This document shows positions 51,235 to 60,742 of a stretch of DNA of 64,000 nucleotides, in pieces. The notes beneath the pieces are model-generated. The model searched no databases. It had not been told where the DNA came from and saw only the letters and a program-made list of their open reading frames with translations. The number at the start of each line of letters is the position of its first letter. Position 1 is the first letter of the stretch. Made by a program: the position numbers and the translations under genes. Where the stretch lies: the NCBI GenBank assembly GCA_023389195.1, contig JAEWET010000016.1, positions 62,001 to 126,000 of the forward strand, read 5' to 3'. The DNA is from Aliihoeflea sp023389195 (GTDB lineage: Bacteria > Pseudomonadota > Alphaproteobacteria > Rhizobiales > Rhizobiaceae).

Positions 51235-52308
51235 ATGCGCGTGCTTGGCATCGAGACGAGCTGCGACGAGACGGCGGCGGCGGTGGTCGAACGGGCGCCG
51301 GACGGCGCGCCGAACATTTTGTCCAACATCGTTCTGAGCCAGATCGAGGACCACGCGGCCTTCGGCGGCGTGGTGCCGGAGATCGCCGCCCGCGCCCATG
51401 TCGAGGCCGTCGACGGCGTCATCGAGGCGGCGCTGGCCGAGGCGGATGTTAAGCTTGCAGACCTCGACGCCATCGCCGTCACTGCGGGGCCGGGGCTGAT
51501 CGGCGGGCTGATCGTCGGGCTGATGACCGCGAAGGCGCTGGCGGCCGCGTCCGGCGTGCCGCTGGTCGCGGTCAACCATCTCGAAGGCCATGCGCTGACG
51601 GCGCGGCTGGTCGAGGACGTCGCGTTCCCGTACCTGCTGCTGCTCGTCTCCGGCGGGCACACGCAGATCGTCGAGGTGCGCGGCGTCGGTGACTATCGCC
51701 GGCTGGGCTCGACCATCGACGACGCGCTCGGCGAGGCCTTCGACAAGACCGCAAAGCTGCTCGGCCTGCCCTATCCGGGTGGCCCCAGCGTCGAGGAATG
51801 GGCGGCGCGCGGCGATGCGAAGCGCTTTTCCTTCCCACGTCCGCTGCGCGGCGAGGCGCGGCCGGATTTTTCGTTTTCCGGCCTCAAGACGGCGGTGCGA
51901 CAGGCGGCGAATTCCATCGCGCCGGTTTCGGATCAGGACGTCGCCGACATTTGCGCCTCGTTTCAGCGCGCCATCGTCGAGACGCTGCAGGAGCGGCTCG
52001 GCAAGGCGCTGTCGGCCTTTCCCGCGACCGAGGACCGTGTGCTCGTCGTCGCCGGCGGCGTCGCGGCCAACAAACCGATCCGCGCTGCGCTCGAAGCCTC
52101 CTGCGCCGCTTCCGGCTTCCGGCTGATCGCGCCGCCGCTGGCACTTTGCACCGACAATGCGGCGATGATCGCCTGGGCCGGGCTCGAACGGCTCGCCGCA
52201 AATATCGACGGCGAGGATGTGATGGCGCTCAGCCCGCGCTCGCGCTGGCCGCTCGACGAGGGCGCTGCGCCGGTCATCGGTTCGGGCAAGAGGGGAGCCA
52301 AGGCATGA
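51235..52308 (+). CDS. tsaD: tRNA N6-adenosine threonylcarbamoyltransferase
   Basis: A 357-residue universal enzyme that, with TsaB, TsaC and TsaE, makes t6A37 in ANN-decoding tRNAs. Signatures: LGIETSCDETAAAVVE start, metal-binding His pair in NHLEGHALTARL, the nucleotide loop SGGHTQIVEV, and GGVAANKPIRAAL near the end. The ATG of gpsA overlaps its stop (ATGA). TsaD is essential in most bacteria. Confidence 0.97.
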   Translation: MRVLGIETSCDETAAAVVERAPDGAPNILSNIVLSQIEDHAAFGGVVPEIAARAHVEAVDGVIEAALAEADVKLADLDAIAVTAGPGLIGGLIVGLMTAKALAAASGVPLVAVNHLEGHALTARLVEDVAFPYLLLLVSGGHTQIVEVRGVGDYRRLGSTIDDALGEAFDKTAKLLGLPYPGGPSVEEWAARGDAKRFSFPRPLRGEARPDFSFSGLKTAVRQAANSIAPVSDQDVADICASFQRAIVETLQERLGKALSAFPATEDRVLVVAGGVAANKPIRAALEASCAASGFRLIAPPLALCTDNAAMIAWAGLERLAANIDGEDVMALSPRSRWPLDEGAAPVIGSGKRGAKA

Positions 52309-53288
52309 GGGCGATAATCGCGATCCTCGGCGGCGGGGCTTGGGGCACGGCGCTGGCCGTCACGATGATCCGCGCCGGGCACGAGACGCGGCTGTGGGCA
52401 CGCGACGCGGAAACGGTTTCAGCCATCAACGAGCGCCGCGAGAACCCGCGCTATCTGCCGGGCGTCACGCTCGATGAGGGACTGGTCGCCTCGACCGATC
52501 TCTGCGCGACGCTGCAAGGCGCCGACGCGATCCTCAGTGTCATCCCGACACAGGCGACGCGCGCGGTGTTGTCGGACGCCGCTGCGCACATTTTGGCCGG
52601 CGTGCCACTGGTACTGGCGGCGAAGGGCATCGAGCGCGCCACCGGGCGTCTCGTCTCCGAGATCGCCGCAGAGATTTTGCCCGCCTCGCCGATCGGCGCC
52701 CTGTCCGGCCCGAGTTTCGCCGCCGATGTCGTGCGCGGCCTGCCGACAGCGGTGACCGTGGCGTGCGAAGACGGCGACCGCGCCTTCGCGCTTGCGGAGC
52801 TTTTCTCCGCGCCGGCCTTCCGCTGCTATTCGACCGATGACCTCGTCGGCGTCGAGATTGGCGGGGCGTTGAAGAACGTGTTGGCCATCGCTGCGGGCGC
52901 AGTGTCGGGCGCGGGGCTCGGAGCGAGCGCGCAGGCGGCCACCATCACGCGCGGCTTCGTCGAATTGCGCCGCATCGGCGCCGCCTTCGGCGCGCGGCCC
53001 GAAACGCTGATGGGTCTGTCCGGCCTTGGCGATCTGCTGCTGACCTGCGGCTCTGCGCAGTCGCGCAACTTCGCCTATGGCATGGCGCTCGGCGCGGGCA
53101 AATCGCGCGAGGGACTGGCGCTGGCGGAAGGTGCCGCAACGGCCGGCATCGCGCTGCAGATCGCCCGGACACGCGGCGTCGATGCGCCGATCATCGAGGC
53201 GACTGCGGAATTGATCGACGGGCACATCACGATGAAGGACGCGGCGACGCGGCTTCTGGCGCGGCCGCTGAAGAGCGAGGCGGAGTAG
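52305..53288 (+). CDS. gpsA: Glycerol-3-phosphate dehydrogenase [NAD(P)+]
   Basis: A 327-residue enzyme reducing dihydroxyacetone phosphate to sn-glycerol-3-phosphate for phospholipid synthesis. The N-terminal Rossmann motif is ILGGGAWGTALAV; the catalytic lysine is in EIGGALKNVLAIA; the C-terminal helical domain has GLSGLGDLLLTC. It is co-translated with tsaD by a four-base overlap and followed by a repeat of family B. Confidence 0.96.
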   Translation: MRAIIAILGGGAWGTALAVTMIRAGHETRLWARDAETVSAINERRENPRYLPGVTLDEGLVASTDLCATLQGADAILSVIPTQATRAVLSDAAAHILAGVPLVLAAKGIERATGRLVSEIAAEILPASPIGALSGPSFAADVVRGLPTAVTVACEDGDRAFALAELFSAPAFRCYSTDDLVGVEIGGALKNVLAIAAGAVSGAGLGASAQAATITRGFVELRRIGAAFGARPETLMGLSGLGDLLLTCGSAQSRNFAYGMALGAGKSREGLALAEGAATAGIALQIARTRGVDAPIIEATAELIDGHITMKDAATRLLARPLKSEAE

Positions 53289-53302
53289 GAAATCGCGTGG
53301 GG

Positions 53303-53450
53303 CACCGCGCCCCCTCCGACCCTCCGGGCCACCTCCCCCGTGAACGGGGGAGGACTAACCGTCGAGAATGGCCGCGACCTTGTTCCTCCCCTGCGAAGCG
53401 GGGGAGGGGGACCGCCGAAGGCGGTGGAGGGGGGCGCAGTTTGCGAAAAA
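53303..53450. repeat. Palindromic intergenic element, family B copy 1
   Basis: Arms CGCCCCCTCCGACCCTCCGG... (left from 53307) and GGCGGTGGAGGGGGGCGC (right, to about 53437) carry inner hairpins CCTCCCCCGTGAACGGGGGAGG and CCTCCCCTGCGAAGCGGGGGAGG. The central GTCGAGAATGGCCGC matches the centre of copy 2 at 58958-59085. It lies between converging gpsA and the AhpD-like gene. Confidence 0.8.
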
Positions 53451-53467
53451 GATGTCGACGCCAAGCC

Positions 53468-54031
53468 CTACCGCGCCATCGCGTGGTACTCATCGTTCGG
53501 GCGCATGTCGATCGCCGCGGCCACCCGGTTCGACATGTTGTAGAACCCGACCGTCGAGGCGATGTCGAAGATGTCGCGATCCGAGAAGCCGGCATCGCGC
53601 AGGGCTTTGCGGTCGGCTTCCTCGATCTTGTCGGGGCTCTCGGTCAGCTTGACCGCGAAGTCGAGCATCGCCTTCTGCTTCGCCGGCAGGTCCGCAGCGC
53701 GATAATTGGTCACCATCATCTCGCCGAGCTTGGGATCGCCCGACAATTGCCGCACTGCCGCGCCGTGGGCGACGAGGCAGTAGTAGCAATGGTTCACCGA
53801 CGAGACGGCGACGGCGATCATCTCGCGCTCGAGCTTCGAAAGCCCTGACTCGCCCAGCATCAGATCGTTGTACATGTCGGTGAAGGCGCGCAGCTTCTTC
53901 TCGTCGAAGGCATAGGCGCGCAGCACGTTGGGGACCAGTCCGAGCTTCTCCTCGCATTTGGCGAAATAGGCCTTCGTGCCGTCCGACAATTCGGGTTGTT
54001 CGATGTTCAGTGCCGTGACCCGTTCGCTCAT
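53468..54031 (-). CDS. Peroxidase-related enzyme (AhpD/carboxymuconolactone decarboxylase-like)
   Basis: A 187-residue helical protein of the AhpD-like superfamily with the redox centre HCYYCLVAHG (Cys82, Cys85, His89). The segment EKLGLVPNVLRAYAFDEKKLRAFTDMYNDLM is typical of the uncharacterised peroxidase-related group. It probably detoxifies peroxides using an unknown reductant. It is divergent from the glutamate dehydrogenase gene, with 130 bases between. Confidence 0.9.
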   Translation of the reverse strand: MSERVTALNIEQPELSDGTKAYFAKCEEKLGLVPNVLRAYAFDEKKLRAFTDMYNDLMLGESGLSKLEREMIAVAVSSVNHCYYCLVAHGAAVRQLSGDPKLGEMMVTNYRAADLPAKQKAMLDFAVKLTESPDKIEEADRKALRDAGFSDRDIFDIASTVGFYNMSNRVAAAIDMRPNDEYHAMAR

Positions 54032-54161
54032 GCTGTCATCTCCCTATCAAACTTGTCTGTAACTGACGCAGCGTCGCTCATTTTCGTGAAACCGGTGCCA
54101 CTTTCTCGGCGGATGTTCTAGTCTCGAAAGAAAAACGTGACGAAATCGGAGATCGCCGTCC

Positions 54162-57100
54162 ATGGCTGTGCGCAAGACCGCAACCGCATCGAAGGTCAAG
54201 ACCGAGGCGGGCGCCGAAAAGCTCGCGGGCTTCTTCAAGGCGCGGGCGCCGGAGGAGGATCGCGAGGCCTATACGGGCGAGGCGTTCGCCACCGCCGGCG
54301 CGCTCGCCTACCGGGCGCTGAAGCACCATAAGCGCGGCGACAGCCTGATCGTGCTCGACAATGAGGGCGAGATCGAGCGGCAGGGCCGGGCCGTCACGGC
54401 CATCACCGTCATCAACGACAACATGCCCTTCCTGTTCGATTCGGTCCTCGCCGAAATCACCGAACAGGCCGGAGAGGCTGCGCTCGTCCTGCACCCCGTC
54501 GTGCTCGTGCGGCACGAGAAGAAGGGCGTCGCCGAGCTTCTGGGCGAGGCGGGCAGCGCCAAGGGCGACGACGCGACCGACCGCGTCTCGATCATCCACG
54601 TCCACGTGGCGAAGCTGACGCAGGACGAGTGCGAGGCGCTGAAGCGTGGGCTGGAACACGTGCTGGCGCAGGTCAAGCTGGCGGTGACCAACTGGCGGCC
54701 GATGCTGGCCCGGCTCGACCAGGCGATCACCGAATACCGCTACCAGCCGGTGCCGATCGACAAGGCGCAGGTCGGCGAGGCCATCGCCTTCCTCGAATGG
54801 CTGCGCGACGACAATTTCACCTTCCTCGGCATGCGCGAACTGCGCTATTCGGGCGGCGAAGAGACCGGCACGCTGGAGCGTTCGCCCAAGGGCGGGCTCG
54901 GCATCCTGTCCGATCCGGAAGTGCGCGTGCTGCGGCGCGGCGGCGAGCCGGTGACGACCACGCCGGAAATCCGTGCCTTCCTCTACGGCCCCGAAGCGCT
55001 GCTCGTCACCAAGGCCAATGCCAAGTCGGTCGTCCACCGGCGCATCTATCTGGACTATATCGGCGTCAAGACCTTCGACCAGAAGGGTAAGCTTCTGGGC
55101 GAACTGCGCATCGTCGGCCTCTTCACCTCCACCGCCTACACGCGCTCGGTGATGAAGATCCCCTACCTGCGGTCCAAGGCGGCCGCGGTGATCGAGAAGT
55201 CCGGCTTCGATCCGTCCGACCACTCGGGCAAGGCGCTGATCAACGTGCTGGAATCCTACCCGCGCGACGAGCTGTTCCAGATTTCGGTGCCGATCCTGCG
55301 CAAGCACGCCGAAGCGATCCTGGCGCTGGGCGAGCGGCCGCGCGTGCGCGCACTCTACCGCGTCGACCAGTTCGATCGCTTCGTCTCCGCCATCGTCTAC
55401 GTCCCGCGCGACCGCTACGATTCCGACGTGCGCGAGCGGATCGGGCAATATCTGGTCAAGGCGTTCGACGGCCGTCTTTCCGCCTATTATCCGGCCTTCC
55501 CCGAAGGCTCGCTCGCCCGCGTCCATTTCATCATCGGCCGCTCGGGCGGCAAGACGCCGAAGGTCGACGGGGCGGAGCTCGAGGCCGGCATCCGCGACAT
55601 CGTGCGGACCTGGGACGATGCGCTGCGCGAGGAGGTGACGGAAAACCGCGCCGACCCGAAGCTCGCCGCGCTTGCCGCCGGCTTCGACCAGACCTACCGC
55701 AACAGCTTCTCCGCCGCGGTCGCGATGCGCGATGCGGCTGTCATTTCCGACATCGGCGACGAGCGGCCGATCGCGATCGACTTCTACCGCGAAAAGCCGG
55801 AAACGGCGTCTCATGCCGGGCTGAAAATCTATCACCAGGGCGAACCGGTGGCGCTGTCGAAGCGCGTGCCGCTCCTGGAAAACATGGGTTTCCGGGTGAT
55901 TTCGGAACGCACGTTCGAGATCGCGCGGGCGGGTGCCAAGCCGGTCTTCCTGCACGACATGGAGCTCGAAAGCGCATCCGGCGCCGAGATCGATTTGACC
56001 GATGGCGGGGCGCTTCTGGCCGAGGTGTTCCTGTCGGTCTGGAACGGCAAGAGCGACAATGATTCCTATGCCGCGCTGGTCCAGACGGCGGGGCTGACGG
56101 CGAGGAACATCGGCCTCTTGCGAGCCTATGGCCGCTATCTCCAGCAGGCGGGGATTCCGCAGAACCAGGAGTTCGTGGCCTCGGTCCTGAACCGTTATCC
56201 TGCCATCGCAGGCCATCTGATTGCGCTTTTTTCGGCCCGTTTCGACCCGAAACGAGCTGAAAACAGCGAAGTTTCAGCTCAAAATGCGGCCGAATCGATC
56301 GAAACGGCGCTGGAATCGGTGCCGCAAATCGATGATGACGCCGTCATCCGGCGCTATCTGAACCTCATCCAATCGACCTTGCGGACCAATTTCTACGCGC
56401 CCGACAAGGACGGCGTCTCGCTGGCCCTGAAGCTCGATTCGCGTGCCGTGCGCGGCCTTCCCGCGCCGCGTCCGTGGCGGGAAATCTTCGTCTACGGGCC
56501 GGAGGTCGAGGGCGTCCATCTGCGCTTCGGCGCGGTGGCGCGCGGGGGCTTGCGCTGGTCGGACCGGGCGCAGGATTATCGGACCGAAGTCTTGGGCCTC
56601 GTCAAGGCGCAGCAGGTGAAGAACGCGGTGATCGTGCCGGTCGGCGCCAAGGGCGGGTTCTTCCCGAAGCAGTTGCCGGCGGGCGGTTCGCGCAGCGAAA
56701 TCTTCGAGGCGGGGAAGAAGGCCTATATCAACTTCATCACCTCGCTTCTCTCCGTCACCGACAATATCGAGGGCGACCACGTGGTGCCGCCGGCCAACGT
56801 GGTGCGTCATGACAAGGACGATCCTTACTTCGTCGTCGCGGCCGACAAGGGCACGGCGACGTTCTCCGACACGGCGAACGCGATCAGCCAGGCGCATGGC
56901 TTCTGGCTCGACGACGCTTTCGCCTCGGGCGGGTCGGCGGGCTACGACCACAAGAAGATGGGCATCACCGCGCGCGGCGCGTGGGAGGCGGTGAAGCGGC
57001 ATTTCCGCGAGATGAACCGCGACATCCAGAGCGAACCCTTCACCGTGACCGGCGTCGGCGACATGTCGGGCGACGTGTTCGGCAACGGGATGCTGCTTTC

Positions 57101-58940
57101 GAAGGCGACGCGGCTGATCGCGGCGTTCGACCATCGCGACATCTTCATCGATCCCGACCCGGACATGGCGTCGTCCTTCGAGGAACGGCAGCGGCTCTTC
57201 GACAAGGGCCAGTCGAGCTGGCAGGACTACGACCGCGAAAAGCTGTCGGAAGGCGGCATCATCGTTTCGCGCAGCCAGAAGTCGATCGAGCTTTCGAAGG
57301 CGGCCGCCGCCGCGATCGGGCTCAACTCGACGACGGCGACGCCAGTCGAGATCATGCGCGCGATCCTGATGGCGAAGGTAGATCTGCTCTGGTTTGGCGG
57401 CATCGGCACCTATGTGCGGGCGGAGGCGGAGAGCAATGCGGATGTCGGCGACAAGGCGAACGACACGCTGCGCATCACGGCAAAACAGGTCGGCGCCAAG
57501 GTGATCGGCGAGGGCGCCAATCTCGGTGTCACCCAGCGCGCGCGCATCGAATACGGCATGAATGGCGGGCGCTGCAATTCGGACGCGATCGACAATTCGG
57601 CCGGCGTCAATTCGTCGGACGTCGAGGTCAACATCAAGATCGCGCTCGCCTCGGCGATGCGCGCCGGTGATCTGACCAGGCCCAACCGCGACAAGCTTCT
57701 TGCCGACATGACGGACGAAGTGGCGCATCTGGTGCTCGCCAACAATTACCGCCAGTCGCTGGCGATCTCGCTGACCGCGCTGCGCGGGGCGGCGGACCTC
57801 GGCTATCAGGAACGTTTCATGGAGGCGCTGGAGGGGCGCGGCCTGCTCGACCGCGACGTCGAAGTGCTGCCCTCCGCGGCCGCGATGGCGGAGCGGGAAG
57901 CACGTGGCATCCCGCTGACACGTGCCGAGATAGGCGTGCTGCTCGCCTACGCCAAGATCGTGCTCTTCGATGACATCGTGGCGAGCAAGGTGCCGGACGA
58001 TCCGCATCTCGAAGCCGACCTTCTCGACTATTTTCCGCAAAAGATGGTCAAGAAGTTCGCCGGGCCGATCAAGTCGCACCGGCTGCGCCGCGAGATCATC
58101 GCGACGCTGCTCGCCAACGAGGCGATCAATCGCGGCGGTCCGTCCTTCGTCAGCCGGCTGCAGGACCTTACCGGGCGCTCCGCAGCGGAAATCGTCGCGG
58201 CCTTTGCGGTGGTGCGCGACGGGTTCGACCTGCCGGCGCTCTATGGCGAGATCGACGCGCTGGACGCCAAGATCGACGGGGCGACGCAGCTCGAGCTTTA
58301 CCAGCAGGTCGGAAGGCTGGTGCACTCGGCGAGCGCCTGGTTCCTGAAGAACGACCTGACCTTCGATGCGATCGGCGCCGAGATCGAGGGGATGCAGGCC
58401 GCGCGCAAGGCGCTGGAGCCGAAGCTTGCGAAAATGCTGCCGCCGTTCACGCAGGAAAAGCAGGACGAGCGCATGGACGCTCTTCTCAAGGCCGGTGTCT
58501 CGCAGAAACTGGCCGAGCGGATCGCGCAGCTTCACGTCACCGAGCTCATTCCCGACATCGCGCTGGTAGCCGAGACGGCGAAGGCGGAACTGGAAACGGC
58601 TGCGCAGGCGTTCTTCGCCGTCACCGACGCGTTCAGGATCGGCCGCATCGCCGACGCGGCGCGCTCGATCGCGCCGTCCGACTATTATGACGGGCTGGCG
58701 CTGGCGCGCGCGACCGACCAGATCAACGCAGCGCGACGCGGGATCGCGGCGGCAGCGCTGAGCGCGTTTCCGAAGGAAAAGGCGCCGGTCGAGGCCTGGA
58801 TCGAGGCGGGTGGGATGCGGATTTCGCGCACGCGCGACCGGCTGCAAAGCCTGACGGAAGGCGGCGACATCACCGTCTCGCGCCTGACCGTCGCGGCGGG
58901 TTTGATGGCTGATCTGGCGGACGTGACGGTGACGGGCTAG
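54162..58940 (+). CDS. NAD-specific glutamate dehydrogenase, large (1600-residue) type
   Basis: A 1592-residue catabolic enzyme that deaminates glutamate to 2-oxoglutarate. The long N-terminal part (about 1-700) carries ACT-like regulatory segments. The catalytic core has RGGLRWSDRAQDYRTEVLGLVKAQQVKNAVIVPVGAKGGF with the active-site lysines, VVAADKGTATFSDTAN, and a nucleotide-binding portion near VGDMSGDVFGNGML. A C-terminal helical region of about 450 residues follows. Length and layout match the proteobacterial L-GDH. It is complete and stands alone; an ATG at 54162 begins MAVRKTATASK. Confidence 0.96.
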   Translation: MAVRKTATASKVKTEAGAEKLAGFFKARAPEEDREAYTGEAFATAGALAYRALKHHKRGDSLIVLDNEGEIERQGRAVTAITVINDNMPFLFDSVLAEITEQAGEAALVLHPVVLVRHEKKGVAELLGEAGSAKGDDATDRVSIIHVHVAKLTQDECEALKRGLEHVLAQVKLAVTNWRPMLARLDQAITEYRYQPVPIDKAQVGEAIAFLEWLRDDNFTFLGMRELRYSGGEETGTLERSPKGGLGILSDPEVRVLRRGGEPVTTTPEIRAFLYGPEALLVTKANAKSVVHRRIYLDYIGVKTFDQKGKLLGELRIVGLFTSTAYTRSVMKIPYLRSKAAAVIEKSGFDPSDHSGKALINVLESYPRDELFQISVPILRKHAEAILALGERPRVRALYRVDQFDRFVSAIVYVPRDRYDSDVRERIGQYLVKAFDGRLSAYYPAFPEGSLARVHFIIGRSGGKTPKVDGAELEAGIRDIVRTWDDALREEVTENRADPKLAALAAGFDQTYRNSFSAAVAMRDAAVISDIGDERPIAIDFYREKPETASHAGLKIYHQGEPVALSKRVPLLENMGFRVISERTFEIARAGAKPVFLHDMELESASGAEIDLTDGGALLAEVFLSVWNGKSDNDSYAALVQTAGLTARNIGLLRAYGRYLQQAGIPQNQEFVASVLNRYPAIAGHLIALFSARFDPKRAENSEVSAQNAAESIETALESVPQIDDDAVIRRYLNLIQSTLRTNFYAPDKDGVSLALKLDSRAVRGLPAPRPWREIFVYGPEVEGVHLRFGAVARGGLRWSDRAQDYRTEVLGLVKAQQVKNAVIVPVGAKGGFFPKQLPAGGSRSEIFEAGKKAYINFITSLLSVTDNIEGDHVVPPANVVRHDKDDPYFVVAADKGTATFSDTANAISQAHGFWLDDAFASGGSAGYDHKKMGITARGAWEAVKRHFREMNRDIQSEPFTVTGVGDMSGDVFGNGMLLSKATRLIAAFDHRDIFIDPDPDMASSFEERQRLFDKGQSSWQDYDREKLSEGGIIVSRSQKSIELSKAAAAAIGLNSTTATPVEIMRAILMAKVDLLWFGGIGTYVRAEAESNADVGDKANDTLRITAKQVGAKVIGEGANLGVTQRARIEYGMNGGRCNSDAIDNSAGVNSSDVEVNIKIALASAMRAGDLTRPNRDKLLADMTDEVAHLVLANNYRQSLAISLTALRGAADLGYQERFMEALEGRGLLDRDVEVLPSAAAMAEREARGIPLTRAEIGVLLAYAKIVLFDDIVASKVPDDPHLEADLLDYFPQKMVKKFAGPIKSHRLRREIIATLLANEAINRGGPSFVSRLQDLTGRSAAEIVAAFAVVRDGFDLPALYGEIDALDAKIDGATQLELYQQVGRLVHSASAWFLKNDLTFDAIGAEIEGMQAARKALEPKLAKMLPPFTQEKQDERMDALLKAGVSQKLAERIAQLHVTELIPDIALVAETAKAELETAAQAFFAVTDAFRIGRIADAARSIAPSDYYDGLALARATDQINAARRGIAAAALSAFPKEKAPVEAWIEAGGMRISRTRDRLQSLTEGGDITVSRLTVAAGLMADLADVTVTG

Positions 58941-58957
58941 GCGTCGGGAATTGTCAG

Positions 58958-59085
58958 GAGCGCCCCCTCCGTCCCTTCGGGCCACCTCCCCCGTAAACGG
59001 GGGAGGATCTGGGTCGAGAGCGGCCGCAACGGTGGTTCCTCCCCCGTTTACGGGGGAGGTGGCCCGAAGGGACGGAGGGGGTGAA
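58958..59085. repeat. Palindromic intergenic element, family B copy 2
   Basis: Left arm 58960-59006 and right arm 59036-59083 are near-perfect inverted copies of about 45 bases, including CCCTTCGGGCCACCTCCCCC and its complement with inner hairpin CCCCCGTAAACGGGGG. It lies between the glutamate dehydrogenase and MFS genes, where it would act as a strong bidirectional structure. Confidence 0.88.
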
Positions 59086-59126
59086 ATCGTCAAGTATGAT
59101 GGGGGACGACGATATTGAGTTCTGAC

Positions 59127-60500
59127 ATGAGCGAACGCGCCCCGCGGCGCGCGATCTGGGGCTGGATGTTCTTCGACTGGGCGCAGCAGCCCTTTCACAC
59201 GCTGATAATCACCTTCGTCTTCGCGCCCTATTTCGCCGCCGCCGTCGCGCCGGATGCGGCGCGGGGACAGGAGCTCTGGGGCTATGCGACGGGGATCGGC
59301 GGGCTACTGATCGCTTTTTCGTCGCCCGTTCTCGGCGCGATCGCCGATGCGAGCGGGCCGCGCAAGCCGTGGATCGCGGTGTTTTCCGTCATCGGCATCG
59401 TGGGCTGCTGGATGCTTTGGTTCGCCGCGCCGGGCATGAGCGACCTGACCTGGATACTCGTCATCATCGCGGTCGCGGTGTTCGGCATGGAATATGCCGC
59501 GGTCTTCAACAACGCGATGATGCCGACGCTGGTGCCGCGCTCCGAACTCGGCCGACTGTCCGGCTCGGCCTGGGGGCTCGGCTATGTCGGCGGGCTGATC
59601 TCGCTGATCATGGTGCTGGGCTTCATGTCGGCTTCGCCGGAAACTGGGCGCACGCTGATCGGGATGGAGCCGGTGCTCGGGCTCGACCCGGCGATGCGCG
59701 AGGGCGACCGGGCGGCGGGGCCTCTGACGGCGCTCTGGTATCTCGTCTTCATCATTCCGATGTTCCTCTTTACCCCCGACGTGACGCGCAAGCCGGCGAT
59801 CAAGGGCGCGGTGCGCGACGGGCTCTCGAAGCTGAAGCAGACGCTGAAGCGCCTGCCGTCCGAGCGCAGCTACTTCTCCTTCCTGATCTCGTCGATGTTC
59901 TACCGCGATGGGCTGAACGCGCTTTATGCGTTCGGCGGCATCTATGCGGCCGGCGTGCTGGGTCTTTCGATCATCCAGATCGGCATTTTCGGCATTCTCT
60001 CCAACATTACCGGGGCGATCGGCGCCTATGTCGGCGGGCGGATGGACCAGCGCTTCGGGCCGAAGATCGTCGTGGCGTGGTCGGCGGTGATCCTCGCGCT
60101 TTGCTGCGCGCTCATCATCTCGACGACGCAGGGCCAAGTGCTGTTCACGACCGTAGCCGAGGGAAGCGGGTTGCCGGTGCTGGTGTTCTATTTCGCCGGC
60201 TGCCTGATCGGGGCTGCGGGCGGGTCGATCCAGGCCGCCTCGCGCACGCTTCTCGTCGACCAGGTCGACACAGACCGGGTGACGGAAGCCTTCGGGCTCT
60301 ATGCGCTGTCGGGCAAGGCGACGAGCTTCATCGGGCCGCTGTCGATCGCGCTCGTGACCGGCTGGGCGGCGTCGCAGGCCTTTGGCCTTTCGCCGGTGGA
60401 CGCGCAGCGCGTCGGCGTGACGCCGATCATCGCGCTCTTCATCATCGGGCTGGCGCTCTTGCCCTTCGTGAAGAGCCGGCACCGGGAAGTCGTCGCGTAA
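59127..60500 (+). CDS. MFS transporter of the UMF1/Atg22-like group
   Basis: A 457-residue membrane protein with about 11-12 helices. The start RAIWGWMFFDWAQQPFHTLIITFVFAPYFAA and the loop AIADASGPRKPWI followed by NAMMPTLVPRSELGRLSGSAWGLGYVGGL match the UMF1 (vacuole effluxer Atg22-like) family. Substrate is unknown. ATG 59127 is used; a TTG four codons earlier is possible. A 240-base gap with a small structured transcript follows. Confidence 0.9.
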   Translation: MSERAPRRAIWGWMFFDWAQQPFHTLIITFVFAPYFAAAVAPDAARGQELWGYATGIGGLLIAFSSPVLGAIADASGPRKPWIAVFSVIGIVGCWMLWFAAPGMSDLTWILVIIAVAVFGMEYAAVFNNAMMPTLVPRSELGRLSGSAWGLGYVGGLISLIMVLGFMSASPETGRTLIGMEPVLGLDPAMREGDRAAGPLTALWYLVFIIPMFLFTPDVTRKPAIKGAVRDGLSKLKQTLKRLPSERSYFSFLISSMFYRDGLNALYAFGGIYAAGVLGLSIIQIGIFGILSNITGAIGAYVGGRMDQRFGPKIVVAWSAVILALCCALIISTTQGQVLFTTVAEGSGLPVLVFYFAGCLIGAAGGSIQAASRTLLVDQVDTDRVTEAFGLYALSGKATSFIGPLSIALVTGWAASQAFGLSPVDAQRVGVTPIIALFIIGLALLPFVKSRHREVVA

Positions 60501-60554
60501 GGGGCTTGCCATCGCCGGCGACGGGTCCCACATTGGGGCCGTTTTCAACGAACT

Positions 60555-60569
60555 GAAAGGAGGTGATCC
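60555..60569 (+). promoter_or_regulatory. Perfect extended Shine-Dalgarno, 15 bases complementary to the 16S 3' end
   Basis: GAAAGGAGGTGATCC is exactly complementary to GGATCACCTCCTTTC, the conserved 3' end of alphaproteobacterial 16S rRNA. Ordinary sites here match 4-7 bases. It is followed, after one base, by ATG 60571, with the GGAGG core 7 bases from the ATG, an ideal spacing. Confidence 0.85.
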
Positions 60570-60570
60570 G

Positions 60571-60639
60571 ATGTCGAGTGTTATCGTTAGCCGTAGCGTG
60601 GCCCGAGCGGATTGCCCTTTCGGGAAGCAGCCTTCCTGA
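60571..60639 (+). CDS. 22-residue peptide behind a perfect 16S-complementary site
   Basis: A very short frame starting ATG 60571 and ending TGA 60639. It begins MSSVIVSRSVAR and ends CPFGKQPS, contains one Cys and three Arg, and has no signal peptide or membrane segment. I do not recognise it. Support: the exceptional ribosome site, an optimal spacing, a stable hairpin (GCGCGG-CCGGG...CCCGG-CCGCGC at about 60650-60680) and a strong terminator after it, giving a self-contained transcript of roughly 180 bases. It may be a real small protein, a translated leader, or the translated part of a dual-function sRNA. Confidence 0.6.
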   Translation: MSSVIVSRSVARADCPFGKQPS

Positions 60640-60697
60640 CGGGGTTGATGCGCGGCCGGGCCTGACCCGGATGCCGCGCTGCGGATAAGAGACACGG

Positions 60698-60728
60698 AAG
60701 GGCCGGTCGGCGAGACCGGCCCTTTTTT
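60698..60728 (+). terminator. Rho-independent terminator after the 22-codon frame
   Basis: AAGGGCCGGTC-GGCGA-GACCGGCCC followed by TTTTTTT. This is a strong stem with long T-tract on the plus strand. It lies 14 bases before the stop of the converging vWA gene. Confidence 0.95.
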
Positions 60729-60742
60729 TGTTGCCTGCATGT

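Noticed and set aside
54078..59198. Long minus-strand frames opposite the glutamate dehydrogenase gene
   Set aside because: Both are mirror frames of the conserved 1592-residue enzyme and show no domain signature; their composition is Arg-, Asp- and His-rich, as expected for such shadows.
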